Notes: generated from the letters alone by a model not told the origin. Positions 46,058 through 54,495 are shown, counted from the first letter of the stretch. The stretch: DNA of 64,000 bases from Bacteroidia bacterium (GCA_030654175.1 JAURXZ010000001.1:248001-312000); one strand, 5' to 3'. Translations and numbers: made by a program.

Positions 46058-46453
46058 TTATTCATCCTTTTCTATTATCTCTTTTAAAGTGCTTGCTGCA
46101 ATAGGTCTGGTTAAAAAATCTGAAATATCAGAATAGGTTTTTGCCTTTTTTTTATCTTCGGGCGAGCTTGACGATGTAATAATGTAAATCGCTGTCTTTG
46201 AGCCAACTTGAAGTTTAACAAATTCATCCATAAATTGCCATCCGCCCATCACCGGCATATTTATATCCAACAATATAATATCAGGCATATCTTCCTTAGA
46301 AACAAGTGATTGCGTTAAAGTGTTTAAGGCAACTTCCCCGTTATTAAAAGATAAAATTTTGATATCACTATTTAAATTTTTGATAATAGTAGTTAATATG
46401 AACTGATTAATTTCCTCATCATCAATAATGCAAATTGTTTTATTTTTTTTCAT
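46058..46453 (-). CDS. Single-domain response regulator
   Basis: 131 residues. One receiver domain: D11-D12, phospho-acceptor D63 (IILLDINMPVMGG), hydroxyl Thr/Ser (YIITSSSSPED). The position usually held by Lys in the K-P motif is Arg (FLTRPIA), a conservative but noticeable change. No output domain. It is close to the Bacteroidota group of RRs that pair with hybrid or PAS kinases. It sits between the two transketolase subunit genes on the same strand. Confidence 0.85.
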   Translation of the reverse strand: MKKNKTICIIDDEEINQFILTTIIKNLNSDIKILSFNNGEVALNTLTQSLVSKEDMPDIILLDINMPVMGGWQFMDEFVKLQVGSKTAIYIITSSSSPEDKKKAKTYSDISDFLTRPIAASTLKEIIEKDE

Positions 46454-46538
46454 TTTATGAAAGATACTATAATTTTCTGATTTTAAATAAACATTGAATA
46501 AAATTTGAATTCGTTAATTTTTTTTTGGAATAAAGTTT

Positions 46539-47954
46539 TTAATATAATTTTATTGCAGTTGAGGTTCCCGATTCAACCTTAAATATTTTTTCAATAGTAT
46601 AAATAGTTTCTTTTGCATTTTTGGGACGGAATTCTACCCGATATCTTCCAGGCTGCAGAATAATATTTTCATTTGTTAAATTGCTGGTCAAATTACAAAC
46701 CCAAACCATCTTGTTTTTTTCTTCAACATATAAACTTCCAGGGCCTTCACTCGGCTTGGCAATAAAAACACTTCCGGCTTGTGGGATCTCAATATAAGTG
46801 GTTTTGTTCTGAGCAATATCTACCTTATTTACCTTGATGCGGGGAAGTGTTAATATCTCCAGATCATATTTGCCCACAATGAATTTTTCTGTTGTGTTAA
46901 AGTTTTGAATGTGAAGCGTTTGCATGTCTTCATTTCTACGGATAATACAATTCAGATTTTTATTGTAATCCGCATTACCCGACATCTTTAAATTAAGATA
47001 ACCCTGAGGTGCATCCACAGCAATAATATTGTGTTTCCCGGGTACCAGTTCGATACCGGTTTTTTCAACCGGAGGGATGGTATGTACCACCATTTTATAG
47101 GTTCCTATCGGATCAATAATTAAGGTGTCAGGCAGTCCTCTGTGATTGATAGTATGAATGTAATTATAACGAATGGCTCCTGATTCTTCGTCATAAAAGG
47201 TCATGTTCACATCTGTTTCAGTCGGTCTCCCTATCTGGTCGTTTAGGTTTACCTGCACCGAAGTGTTATTCAAGGCTTGTGAAATTACAATACTCAAAAT
47301 GTTTTTAAAACTTGTTTCGCTGGAGGCATCATAAAATTTTCCGATACACCCAAACGAATTGATATAACTCTGGTCAAGTCCAACGCCAATAACAAAAGGT
47401 TTTAATACGATCCCTTTTTTTTGAAGGGCCAGAGAAACAGCGCAAGGATCACCATCGCATTCCTCAATTCCATCGGTGATCAAAATAACAATGTTTCTTA
47501 TGCTTGCAGAGGAAGGAGAGGGGAAATCATCACCACATTGCTCCAAGGTATATGCGATAGGTGTGGTTCCTTTAGGAACAAGCGTTTTGATCCTGTTTTT
47601 TATTGCTGTAATATTATCCTTACCAAAAGGCACTTCCAGTTTGGTATCGGTACAGCTACGTTGAGGACGCAAAGGCACTTGATGACCATAAGCCCGAAAT
47701 GCGATCTCAAGATTTTCCGTTCCTCTTATACTGTCTAAAAACTCACTCAATAATTTTTTTGACAGATCCATTTTCATACCACTCTGCCATTGACCGAACA
47801 TGCTATACGAACAATCAAAAACAAATAAAATACGTGTTAAAGGTTGCGATTGCTGGGAAAGTAAGTTAAAAGGGAGAAAGGCAAAAGTCAAAAGAAGCAA
47901 ATATGTGCTGCACTTTAATTTTGATTTTTGAAATCTGAAATTATTTTTTTTCAT
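46539..47954 (-). CDS. Secreted VWA-domain protein
   Basis: 471 residues. The signal peptide occupies about 1-34 (hydrophobic core LLLLTFAFLPFNLLS). The VWA domain (about 40-230) has a complete MIDAS: DCSYS, a Thr in GTTPIAYTL and Asp in ITDGIEECDGDP. The ~240-residue C-terminal part is beta-rich and PEGA/Ig-like (YKMVVHTIPPVEKTGIELVPGKHNIIAVDAPQGYLNLKM, PGRYRVEFRPKNAKETIYTIEKIFKV). It probably binds a metal-dependent ligand at the envelope. Codons 21-29 are one arm of a perfect 27-bp inverted repeat whose other arm is in the 5' leader. Confidence 0.85.
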   Translation of the reverse strand: MKKNNFRFQKSKLKCSTYLLLLTFAFLPFNLLSQQSQPLTRILFVFDCSYSMFGQWQSGMKMDLSKKLLSEFLDSIRGTENLEIAFRAYGHQVPLRPQRSCTDTKLEVPFGKDNITAIKNRIKTLVPKGTTPIAYTLEQCGDDFPSPSSASIRNIVILITDGIEECDGDPCAVSLALQKKGIVLKPFVIGVGLDQSYINSFGCIGKFYDASSETSFKNILSIVISQALNNTSVQVNLNDQIGRPTETDVNMTFYDEESGAIRYNYIHTINHRGLPDTLIIDPIGTYKMVVHTIPPVEKTGIELVPGKHNIIAVDAPQGYLNLKMSGNADYNKNLNCIIRRNEDMQTLHIQNFNTTEKFIVGKYDLEILTLPRIKVNKVDIAQNKTTYIEIPQAGSVFIAKPSEGPGSLYVEEKNKMVWVCNLTSNLTNENIILQPGRYRVEFRPKNAKETIYTIEKIFKVESGTSTAIKLY

Positions 47955-48025
47955 TTTTACCTTTCTCCCTTTTGACTTTTGCCTTTCTCCCTTTTTTACT
48001 TTTAACTTTTGCCTTTCTCTCTATT
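47868..48025. repeat. Word array with a perfect 27-bp inverted repeat across the VWA gene start
   Basis: Arm 1, 47868-47894, lies in codons 21-29 of the VWA gene. Arm 2, 47969-47995, lies 15 nt before its ATG. The arms are perfect complements (key word CTTTTGACTTTTGCC). More copies of the G-poor word follow at 47960-47970 and 47998-48022 (CTTTTGCCTTTCTC). In the minus-strand mRNA the start codon lies in the 74-nt loop. Confidence 0.9.
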
Positions 48026-48035
48026 AACTTAGAAT

Positions 48036-48881
48036 TTAATAATCCCCCAAACTTTCGGCATTCTGACTCAAAGCCTGTGCCAATTGTTCATTATTAGGAG
48101 CAACACCATGCCATTTATGACTACCCATCATAAAATCAACGCCATGTCCCATTTCGGTTTTCATTAAAATCAACACCGGTTTTCCTTTGCCTGTATGAGT
48201 TTTTGCTTTTTTGAGTGTTTCCACTACTTCTGATAAAACGTTTCCGTTCATAGAAAGAACGTCCCATCCAAAAGCTTCCCATTTAGCTTTTAAATCGCCC
48301 ATTGGTAAAACCTGGTCAGTTGAGCCATCAATTTGTTGTCCGTTTACATCAATAGTTGAAATAATATTATCAACTTTCCTTCCGGCAGCATACATGGCAG
48401 CTTCCCAAATTTGCCCCTCCTGCAACTCACCATCTCCATGCAAGGTGTAAACCAAGCCATTATCTTTGTTTAATTTTTTAGCAGCCGCAGCTCCAATTGC
48501 TACCGATAAACCTTGTCCTAATGAACCGGATGCCACACGTATGCCGGGTAACCCTTCGTGAGTAGTAGGGTGGCCTTGTAAGCGGGAATCTAATTTACGG
48601 AATGTAGCAAGTTCTTTTACAGGGAAATATCCCGAACGAGCCAACACACTATAAAAAACTGGCGAGATATGCCCGTTGGAAAGGAAAAACAGATCTTCTC
48701 CAATACCATCCATGCTGAATTTTTCGGGATGATGATTCATTACATCAAAATAAAGAGATACGAAAAACTCCGTACAACCTAATGATCCACCGGGATGACC
48801 TGAATTTACGGCATGAACCATTCTAACAATATCTCTACGAACCTGTGTAGTAACTTTTTCTAATTCTGATAATGAAGCCAT
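48036..48881 (-). CDS. Transketolase, N-terminal (diphosphate-binding) subunit
   Basis: 281 residues. PP-binding half of transketolase: RDIVRMVHAVNSGHPGGSLGCTEFFVSLYF (HPGG), LSNGHISPVFYSVLA, GSLGQGLSVAIGAAAAKKL, and the thiamine-diphosphate motif GDGELQEGQIWEAAMYA ... DVNGQQIDG. Together with the C-terminal subunit it moves two-carbon ketol units in the pentose phosphate pathway. The upstream leader (48890-48965) carries a G-poor word array. Confidence 0.92.
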   Translation of the reverse strand: MASLSELEKVTTQVRRDIVRMVHAVNSGHPGGSLGCTEFFVSLYFDVMNHHPEKFSMDGIGEDLFFLSNGHISPVFYSVLARSGYFPVKELATFRKLDSRLQGHPTTHEGLPGIRVASGSLGQGLSVAIGAAAAKKLNKDNGLVYTLHGDGELQEGQIWEAAMYAAGRKVDNIISTIDVNGQQIDGSTDQVLPMGDLKAKWEAFGWDVLSMNGNVLSEVVETLKKAKTHTGKGKPVLILMKTEMGHGVDFMMGSHKWHGVAPNNEQLAQALSQNAESLGDY

Positions 48882-48889
48882 ATATTTTA

Positions 48890-48965
48890 ATTTTACAATT
48901 TTACAGTAGGCAATAAAAGCAATTTAACAATTTAGCAGTGTGCAATTTAGCAATAGGTAATGAGC
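48890..48965. repeat. CAATTTAGCA word array in the transketolase-N leader
   Basis: The words TTTACAATTTTACAG, CAATTTAACAATTTAGCA and GCAATTTAGCAATAGG recur over ~75 bp just upstream of the transketolase N-subunit start. G-poor like the other arrays; no clear second arm. Confidence 0.55.
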
Positions 48966-49276
48966 AATGAAAGCGCTTTAGGAAACAATTATTAATTTTT
49001 TACAAAAAAAATAGCTGTACGCTTTTTTTGTGATTTTTAAAATAACGCTCAAAAGTATCTATTTTTAAGCGTTTGGCGAGTATTGTTGAAAATATTAATT
49101 TATTGTTGAAAACTCAATTTTATAATTCTCAGAAGTATTTATCAAACGGCTTATTTTGGTATCTTTGCAAGCTAAAATAAACAGAGAGATAGAGAAAGAA
49201 GAAAATGGAGAATTTTTAATTCGTCAAATCTTTAAATATTCAACTCTCTAACTTACCAAATCAATAAATAAAAAAA
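48966..49276. other. Divergent leader region upstream of ychF
   Basis: It contains a 12-nt direct repeat TATTGTTGAAAA at 49081-49092 and 49101-49112, the ychF -7 box at 49160, and a weak word array 49181-49252 (GAGAGATAGAGAAAG ... AACTCTCTAAC). No gene is visible. Confidence 0.45.
49160..49167 (+). promoter_or_regulatory. Predicted ychF promoter, -7 box
   Basis: TATCTTTG matches TAnnTTTG, 110 bp before the ychF ATG. No clean TTTG at -33. Confidence 0.4.
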
Positions 49277-50377
49277 ATGGCATTACAATGTGGTATTGTA
49301 GGATTACCTAATGTTGGTAAATCGACTCTTTTTAACTGCTTATCCAACGCAAAGGCGCAGGCAGCAAACTTTCCTTTTTGTACAATTGAACCCAATATTG
49401 GGGTAATAACTGTTCCGGATGAGCGTCTTTCTACTCTGGAAAAATTAGTTAAGCCCGAACGCGTGGTTCCAACCACAGTTGAAATTGTGGATATTGCCGG
49501 TCTTGTAAAAGGTGCAAGTAAAGGAGAAGGCTTAGGAAATAAATTCCTTGCCAATATTCGTGAAACAAATGCAATTATACATGTATTGCGTTGTTTTGAT
49601 GATCCCAATGTAGTGCATGTGGATGGTACCATTAATCCGGTTAGGGATAAAGAAATTATTGATACTGAATTGCAGTTGAAGGATCTGGAAACTGTTGATG
49701 CTAAACTTAAACGTGTTGAAAAACAAGCCAAAACCGGTAATGATCAGGAAGCAAAAAAGGCGTATGAGGTATTGTTGAATTTGAAAAGCTTGTTAGAACA
49801 AGGTAAATCGGCCCGTTCAGCAAATCTTTCAGAAAAAGATATGGTCTATATTGCTGATTGCTGTTTATTAACTGTAAAACCTGTTTTATATGTTTGTAAT
49901 GTGGATGAAGCCGCTGTAAAAGCTGGTAATAGTTACGTTGATGCTGTTAAAGAAGCGGTAAAAACAGAAAATGCGGAAGTATTGATCATTACTGCTCAAA
50001 TGGAAGCGGAAATCGCTAGTTTGGAAACTTATGAGGAACGTCAGATGTTTCTTGCAGATATGGGACTTGCAGAACCAGGTGTAAATAAACTGATCAAAGC
50101 AGCATACCGTATATTGAACCTTCAAACCTATTTTACAGCAGGTGTTAAGGAAGTACGTGCCTGGACTATCATTAAAGGCATGACAGCCCCACAGGCAGCC
50201 GGTGTTATTCATACTGATTTTGAAAAAGGGTTTATCAGAGCTGAAGTAATTAAGTATAACGATTTTATTACCCTTGGCTCAGAAGTAGCCTGTAAAGATG
50301 CAGGCAAAATGGGCGTTGAAGGAAAAGAATATGTGGTGAATGATGGTGATATGATGCATTTCCGATTTAATGTTTAA
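49277..50377 (+). CDS. ychF: Redox-regulated ATPase/GTPase YchF (OLA1 family)
   Basis: 366 residues, full length. G1 is GLPNVGKSTLFNCLSNAKAQAANFPFCTIEPNIG, G3 is DIAGLVKGASKGEGLGNKFL. The canonical NKxD G4 motif is replaced by NVDE (YVCNVDEAAV), the family feature that gives ATP rather than GTP preference. The C-terminal TGS domain is present (YFTAGVKEVRAWTIIKGMTAPQAAGVIHTDFEKGFIRAEV). It binds ribosomes and is linked to oxidative stress control. Confidence 0.96.
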   Translation: MALQCGIVGLPNVGKSTLFNCLSNAKAQAANFPFCTIEPNIGVITVPDERLSTLEKLVKPERVVPTTVEIVDIAGLVKGASKGEGLGNKFLANIRETNAIIHVLRCFDDPNVVHVDGTINPVRDKEIIDTELQLKDLETVDAKLKRVEKQAKTGNDQEAKKAYEVLLNLKSLLEQGKSARSANLSEKDMVYIADCCLLTVKPVLYVCNVDEAAVKAGNSYVDAVKEAVKTENAEVLIITAQMEAEIASLETYEERQMFLADMGLAEPGVNKLIKAAYRILNLQTYFTAGVKEVRAWTIIKGMTAPQAAGVIHTDFEKGFIRAEVIKYNDFITLGSEVACKDAGKMGVEGKEYVVNDGDMMHFRFNV

Positions 50378-50390
50378 AATAGCAGTTCAT

Positions 50391-50455
50391 AGTTAAAAGT
50401 TGAAAGTTAAAAAGATACCTCAACTTTAAACTTTTAAACTTTAAATTTTTTAAAC
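50391..50455. repeat. Word-array inverted repeat between ychF and the sensor kinase gene
   Basis: The left arm 50391-50411 (GTTAAAAGTTGAAAGTT) and the right arm 50420-50445 (AACTTTAAACTTTTAAA) are near complements, about 15 of 17 positions. TTTAAACT words recur to 50455. Similar word style to the guaB array, but a separate locus. Confidence 0.7.
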
Positions 50456-50463
50456 TAGATTAA

Positions 50464-51693
50464 ATGGATTCTAAAATTAGTAAAACTCAACAGCAGCTAC
50501 AATACATCGAGGATTTCCTGATTAAAATTGGCAACGGGGATTATAATTCTAAGCTTCCCATTACTGATGAAAATGATGAACAATTGCTTGCTGTGCAAGT
50601 TGGGATAAATATGCTTGTAGAAGAGCTGAATGAAACCACTATTTCCAGAGTTTTTCTCAATAGTATATACAATGGAATAAATGATGTGCTTATTGTTCTC
50701 AATGAAAATGGTGAAATTCAGAATACAAACCATGTTGTTGAAGATCTTTTATTTTATTCTCAGGCTGAATTATTAAACCAATCCTTTGAAAAATTATTTC
50801 CAATAAGCGACATTGACAACGTTAGAAATTCTATAAGAACCACCTTCGAACAAAACAAAATTCAAGAATTAGGTTTGAATCTTAAATCTAAAGATAACTC
50901 CATTATACCTGTTTCGTGTTCGTTTTCTCCTCTTCATAATAATAAACAGGAATATTCAGGCACCTTGCTGGTTGCCAAGAATATTACAGCATTATTAAAT
51001 GCAAAAAGCCAACTTCAGGAAAAAAATGATGAACTGAATTTATTTGTTTATAAAGCTTCCCACGATTTGAAAAGCCCTGTGGCCTCAATGATGGCACTCA
51101 TGGATTTGCATAGGGGAAGCGGAAATGCAGAGGAAAAGGAGATCTACTGTGAAAAAATAGGCGATTGTATTTCCAAGTTAAATGTAATCATGTCAGATCT
51201 GTTGGTTTTGGGACGGATAACCTATGGGGAGCTGGAATTTGAGAAGACCAGTATTAAAAATGTAATTGATAGTATTTTAAAAAGTATTGAATTTGTGGAA
51301 GGTTTTAAAGATATTGATCTCAATATCGTTATAGAAGACCAGGCCCAATTTATTAATACAGAAAAAGGGTTATTTCAAACTATTTTATTAAACCTGATTG
51401 ATAATGCTGTAAAATACAGACAAAAAGGGCCTGAGCGATCTTTTGTCAATATTCATATTTCCTCTCAGGGAAAAGGGATTTTATTTAAAATTGAAGATAA
51501 CGGAATAGGAATTCCTGAAACACTGCAAGCAAGCATCTTTAAAATGTTTTACCGTGCCACTTCTACATCAAAAGGTACAGGATTAGGCTTGTATATTGTA
51601 AAAACAAGTGTTATTAAATTAGGTGGAACTATTTCCTTTGAAAGTACTCCTGGTAAAGGCTCTACTTTCAAAATATACCTGCCCTCCAAATAA
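50464..51693 (+). CDS. PAS-domain sensor histidine kinase
   Basis: 409 residues, cytosolic (no signal peptide or membrane span). An N-terminal coiled region is followed by a PAS domain (about 65-175, VFLNSIYNGINDVLIVLNENGEIQNTNHVVEDLLFY). The HisKA H-box is YKASHDLKSPVASM (His at about 200). The HATPase domain has LLNLIDNAVKY (N-box), IEDNGIGIP (G1) and GTGLGLYIVK (G2). Complete and probably active. Its partner may be one of the orphan single-domain regulators in the window, since the adjacent LuxR-type regulator has its own kinase. Confidence 0.9.
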   Translation: MDSKISKTQQQLQYIEDFLIKIGNGDYNSKLPITDENDEQLLAVQVGINMLVEELNETTISRVFLNSIYNGINDVLIVLNENGEIQNTNHVVEDLLFYSQAELLNQSFEKLFPISDIDNVRNSIRTTFEQNKIQELGLNLKSKDNSIIPVSCSFSPLHNNKQEYSGTLLVAKNITALLNAKSQLQEKNDELNLFVYKASHDLKSPVASMMALMDLHRGSGNAEEKEIYCEKIGDCISKLNVIMSDLLVLGRITYGELEFEKTSIKNVIDSILKSIEFVEGFKDIDLNIVIEDQAQFINTEKGLFQTILLNLIDNAVKYRQKGPERSFVNIHISSQGKGILFKIEDNGIGIPETLQASIFKMFYRATSTSKGTGLGLYIVKTSVIKLGGTISFESTPGKGSTFKIYLPSK

Positions 51694-51721
51694 AACTTAT
51701 CAGTTGAAGCTATTCAGCCGC

Positions 51722-52372
51722 TCAATCCAACAAGTTATATTTAACGGCATACATTACAATGCCTGCTGTATTTTTAGCTCCGGTTTTTAATAAGATATTT
51801 TCTCTGTATGAATCAATTGTTCTCGGACTCAGGCATAGTTTATCCGCTATTTCCTTATTGGTATATTCCTTACAAATCAGGTTAACAACTACAACTTCTC
51901 TTTCGGAAAGAGACTGAGTTGAGAAGGAAGGATTAACTTTTTTTGACTTCACCAATCCCTTCAGCATTGCACTTGAAACACGTGCATCAAAATAATAACC
52001 ATTTTCTAAAACAGAATATATTGCCCCCACCACCTCTTCAATATCCTTATCCTTTGGTAAAAATCCACTTGCGCCCTTTTCCAACAGGTGTATAATAAAT
52101 TCATCATCAGTATGCATTGATAATACAATAATTTTAACGGCTGGATAAGTCTGTTTTAATGCAATTGTTGTTTCAATACCATCCATTACCGGCATTTCCA
52201 AATCCAACAGCACAATATCAGGTTGCGTTATTTTTAGTTTCTCCAATAATTCTTTTCCATTTGAAGCCTCCATTATTACATCCAGATTATCATATTCTTT
52301 TAGCAAAGAAATAAGCCCTTGCCTAAAAAGGTGTTGATCATCAACAACAGCTATTGTTTTTTTGAGTTTCAT
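51722..52372 (-). CDS. NarL/LuxR-type response regulator
   Basis: 216 residues. Receiver domain (1-120): D11-D12, phospho-acceptor D57 (IVLLDLEMP), S at VLSMHTDD and K near FLPKDKD. The GerE/LuxR HTH domain (about 148-212) is LSEREVVVVNLICKEYTNKEIADKLCLSPRTIDSYRENI. It forms a two-component system with the kinase gene immediately upstream (37-bp gap, same strand). Confidence 0.93.
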   Translation of the reverse strand: MKLKKTIAVVDDQHLFRQGLISLLKEYDNLDVIMEASNGKELLEKLKITQPDIVLLDLEMPVMDGIETTIALKQTYPAVKIIVLSMHTDDEFIIHLLEKGASGFLPKDKDIEEVVGAIYSVLENGYYFDARVSSAMLKGLVKSKKVNPSFSTQSLSEREVVVVNLICKEYTNKEIADKLCLSPRTIDSYRENILLKTGAKNTAGIVMYAVKYNLLD

Positions 52373-52408
52373 TGGTTATTGTTTACCTTATTACCTATTA
52401 AATATTAT

Positions 52409-53224
52409 CTAATAAATAATAACTAAAGGTGTTTCAATTATTATTTTCGATTCCTTATTTCCTATTAAAATATATTGTAAAACAGAATTGGTGAGCTGTG
52501 CCCTGCTTAAAATACTTTTTAATCCAATTCCATCGCTTGATTCGGCTAACTGATGCATCATTTGGTTTGTTAATCCTTTTCCATTATGAGTTATGGTGAT
52601 GGTCATAAATTCACTTGTCGCATTTATTGTTAATTCAGTGGTTGAAGCGGAGGCATGTTTAATAATATTATTAATTATCTCTTTTATCAAACGGTACAAT
52701 TGAATTTCGTTTTTTTTCTCGAGCTGGATGCTATCAACATTTATATTTAAATAAATATCAATTGCTCCGGATGAATTGACTTGTCGGCACAATTCTGTTA
52801 TTCCTTTTATAAAACCCAATTTAACTAAAGTAGGTGGCATCAAATCATTTGAAATAACCCGGATAGCTGCAAGGGTATCTCCAATCAATAGATTACTATT
52901 GCTTAACAGTGTTTCTGTAAGTATTTCATCATTCCGGTTTCGTTGAATTTTAGTAATGTTTAATTTTAAAACATTTAACATCATACCAATATCATCATGA
53001 ATATTTGCAGCAATTTTTTTTCTTTCCTGTTCAGCTACTTCGATTGATGCATCCAGTAATTTGCGCTGATGGATGTTATCATTTTCCTTTATCAAAGCCT
53101 TATTGGCCATCATTTTTTTCTGATATAACAAAACAAAAAGCACAATAAATGAAACAAGGATTAATATTCCCATTGTTCCAAGAACCACCAATGAAAACAC
53201 GTCTATTTGATTCTTGTTTTCCAA
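52409..53224 (-). CDS. Membrane-bound sensor histidine kinase (HisKA_3/NarX type)
   Basis: 271 residues. One membrane span (about 12-32) is followed by the dimerisation helix EVAEQERKKIAANIHDDIGMMLNVL with the phosphorylatable His in the HisKA_3 motif E-R-x-x-[IL]-A-x-x-[IL]-H-D, then a HATPase_c domain (LYRLIKEIINNIIKHA; HNGKGL; SDGIGLKSI). The sensing part is minimal, so sensing may come from the overlapping upstream 7-helix protein. Overlap of 22 nt with that gene suggests translational coupling. Confidence 0.88.
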   Translation of the reverse strand: MENKNQIDVFSLVVLGTMGILILVSFIVLFVLLYQKKMMANKALIKENDNIHQRKLLDASIEVAEQERKKIAANIHDDIGMMLNVLKLNITKIQRNRNDEILTETLLSNSNLLIGDTLAAIRVISNDLMPPTLVKLGFIKGITELCRQVNSSGAIDIYLNINVDSIQLEKKNEIQLYRLIKEIINNIIKHASASTTELTINATSEFMTITITHNGKGLTNQMMHQLAESSDGIGLKSILSRAQLTNSVLQYILIGNKESKIIIETPLVIIY

Positions 53225-53859
53225 AATCCTATACAGATAAAAATGTTAAAAAAAATATTTAAAAATTGGGGTATGGTCCACAGTGCATCCGAATAGATTG
53301 GTTGGTAAGTATAAACATAAATACTAAAAGCGAAAACTAACAAATTTCCTGAAAAATAAAATAGCACTCCTGAATTCACCCAAAAAAATGGCTCAGACAA
53401 AATATTTTCAAATATTAATTTACGCATTATATATAAAAATGAAACAAGCGCATACAGTGATAAGAATATCGATACTACTGATGAAGCAAGATTGTCCATA
53501 GTATTTATACCATTAATTTTATAATCAATAAATGCAGCAACTAAAAATACCCCGATGAATAATAGTAAATAGCCCGGCCATAAATATTTCCTAAAAAACA
53601 TATTGTAAAAAAAACTGATCAGTATAAATTCAATAATTGTAAAAAAACGGAAAACAAACATGTTGTTGATGCCTGATTCTGTAAGTCCGAAATTTACCAT
53701 TTCGGTAACAAAACAAACGGAAACATATACAAACAGCGGGACCATGTATCCTTTTACAGTTTTAATGCTTAGCAAACCAATAATTAATGGAGGCAAAGAA
53801 AAGAACGTGGTTATATATCCCAGGTAATCATAAAAAGTGCTGCTGCTCATATATAACAA
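53203..53859 (-). CDS. Multi-span membrane protein, possible sensor module
   Basis: 218 residues with about seven hydrophobic helices (about 12-30, 35-55, 67-85, 90-108, 125-143, 157-177, 190-214). No known motif. It overlaps the start of the downstream histidine kinase by 22 nt, so the pair is probably a split sensor: membrane receptor plus kinase. Comparable fused 7TM-histidine kinases are known. Function of the receptor is unknown. Confidence 0.7.
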   Translation of the reverse strand: MLYMSSSTFYDYLGYITTFFSLPPLIIGLLSIKTVKGYMVPLFVYVSVCFVTEMVNFGLTESGINNMFVFRFFTIIEFILISFFYNMFFRKYLWPGYLLLFIGVFLVAAFIDYKINGINTMDNLASSVVSIFLSLYALVSFLYIMRKLIFENILSEPFFWVNSGVLFYFSGNLLVFAFSIYVYTYQPIYSDALWTIPQFLNIFFNIFICIGFWKTRIK

Positions 53860-53863
53860 ATAA

Positions 53864-53890
53864 AAAAGACGGATTGAAAATCCGTCTTTA
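53864..53890. terminator. Bidirectional terminator hairpin
   Basis: 10-bp stem AAAGACGGAT (53865-53874) and ATCCGTCTTT (53880-53889) with a 5-nt loop, flanked by A-run and T-run, so it can act on both strands. It follows the 105-residue gene and sits just upstream of the 7-helix gene. Confidence 0.85.
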
Positions 53891-53919
53891 AAAATAGTGA
53901 AAATAAAAAGATTTTTCTA

Positions 53920-54237
53920 CTATGTAGCTGAATTTAATGGGTTATTTGCCCCACAACGTGGCGGACAAGCTATTCCCCTTTCGGCCAAAATACCGGTATA
54001 CAAATCGTTCTCGCTTGTATTTGCGCCAACTATTATTAATTGCTTTGCCCCATTATTATCAATCGCATAATAAATACGTATCCCAACACAACCTGTCTGG
54101 TTAATAATAGCCTGAATAGCATCTTTTCCATAAAAATGGCCTTTTGTTGCACCAGGATTTGCATCACGATAAGTACGTGTCCATTCAGCAGCTTCTGTTA
54201 ATGTAATGGCGTGATTTTCTTTCCCTGTAAAGCTCAT
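53920..54237 (-). CDS. Conserved small protein, unknown function
   Basis: 105 residues. MSFTGKENHAITLTEAAEWTRTYRDANPG ... HFYGKDAIQAIINQTGCVGIRIYYAIDNNGAKQLIIVGAN ... RGIACPPRCGANN. The pattern (helix, then GIRIYYA and a GAN strand) looks like a family seen repeatedly in Bacteroidota, but I cannot name it. Cys residues (C76-type and CPPRC at the end) may bind metal. It is preceded by a perfect 15-bp palindrome (54373-54414) that could be its operator. It is separated from the two-component cluster by a terminator. Confidence 0.65.
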   Translation of the reverse strand: MSFTGKENHAITLTEAAEWTRTYRDANPGATKGHFYGKDAIQAIINQTGCVGIRIYYAIDNNGAKQLIIVGANTSENDLYTGILAERGIACPPRCGANNPLNSAT

Positions 54238-54372
54238 AAGTTTATTCTGTTTATTAGTTAATTTATATTTTCTGCTAAAGTATAGATTTCTGGCTAATTA
54301 TTTTCAGGTTCCAATTTATAAATTTAGTTAAACCTTTGATAAATAAACTGTTACGCAATCAAAGTGTTTTAA

Positions 54373-54414
54373 ATACCGTAAAAACACCCATAATTTACCG
54401 TGTTTTTACGGTAT
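54373..54414. promoter_or_regulatory. Palindromic operator candidate
   Basis: ATACCGTAAAAACAC (54373-54387) and its perfect reverse complement (54400-54414) with a 12-nt spacer that itself repeats TTTACC. It lies between divergent genes (53920-54237 minus, DUF3606 plus). No T-run, so an operator is more likely than a terminator. Confidence 0.5.
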
Positions 54415-54495
54415 TCTCAAAAAGGGTGTTTTCACCTAAAAAAATTAAAGTTCTATGGAATATTTTTGTGAAGGTTAATAAATAATGCTGTTTTT

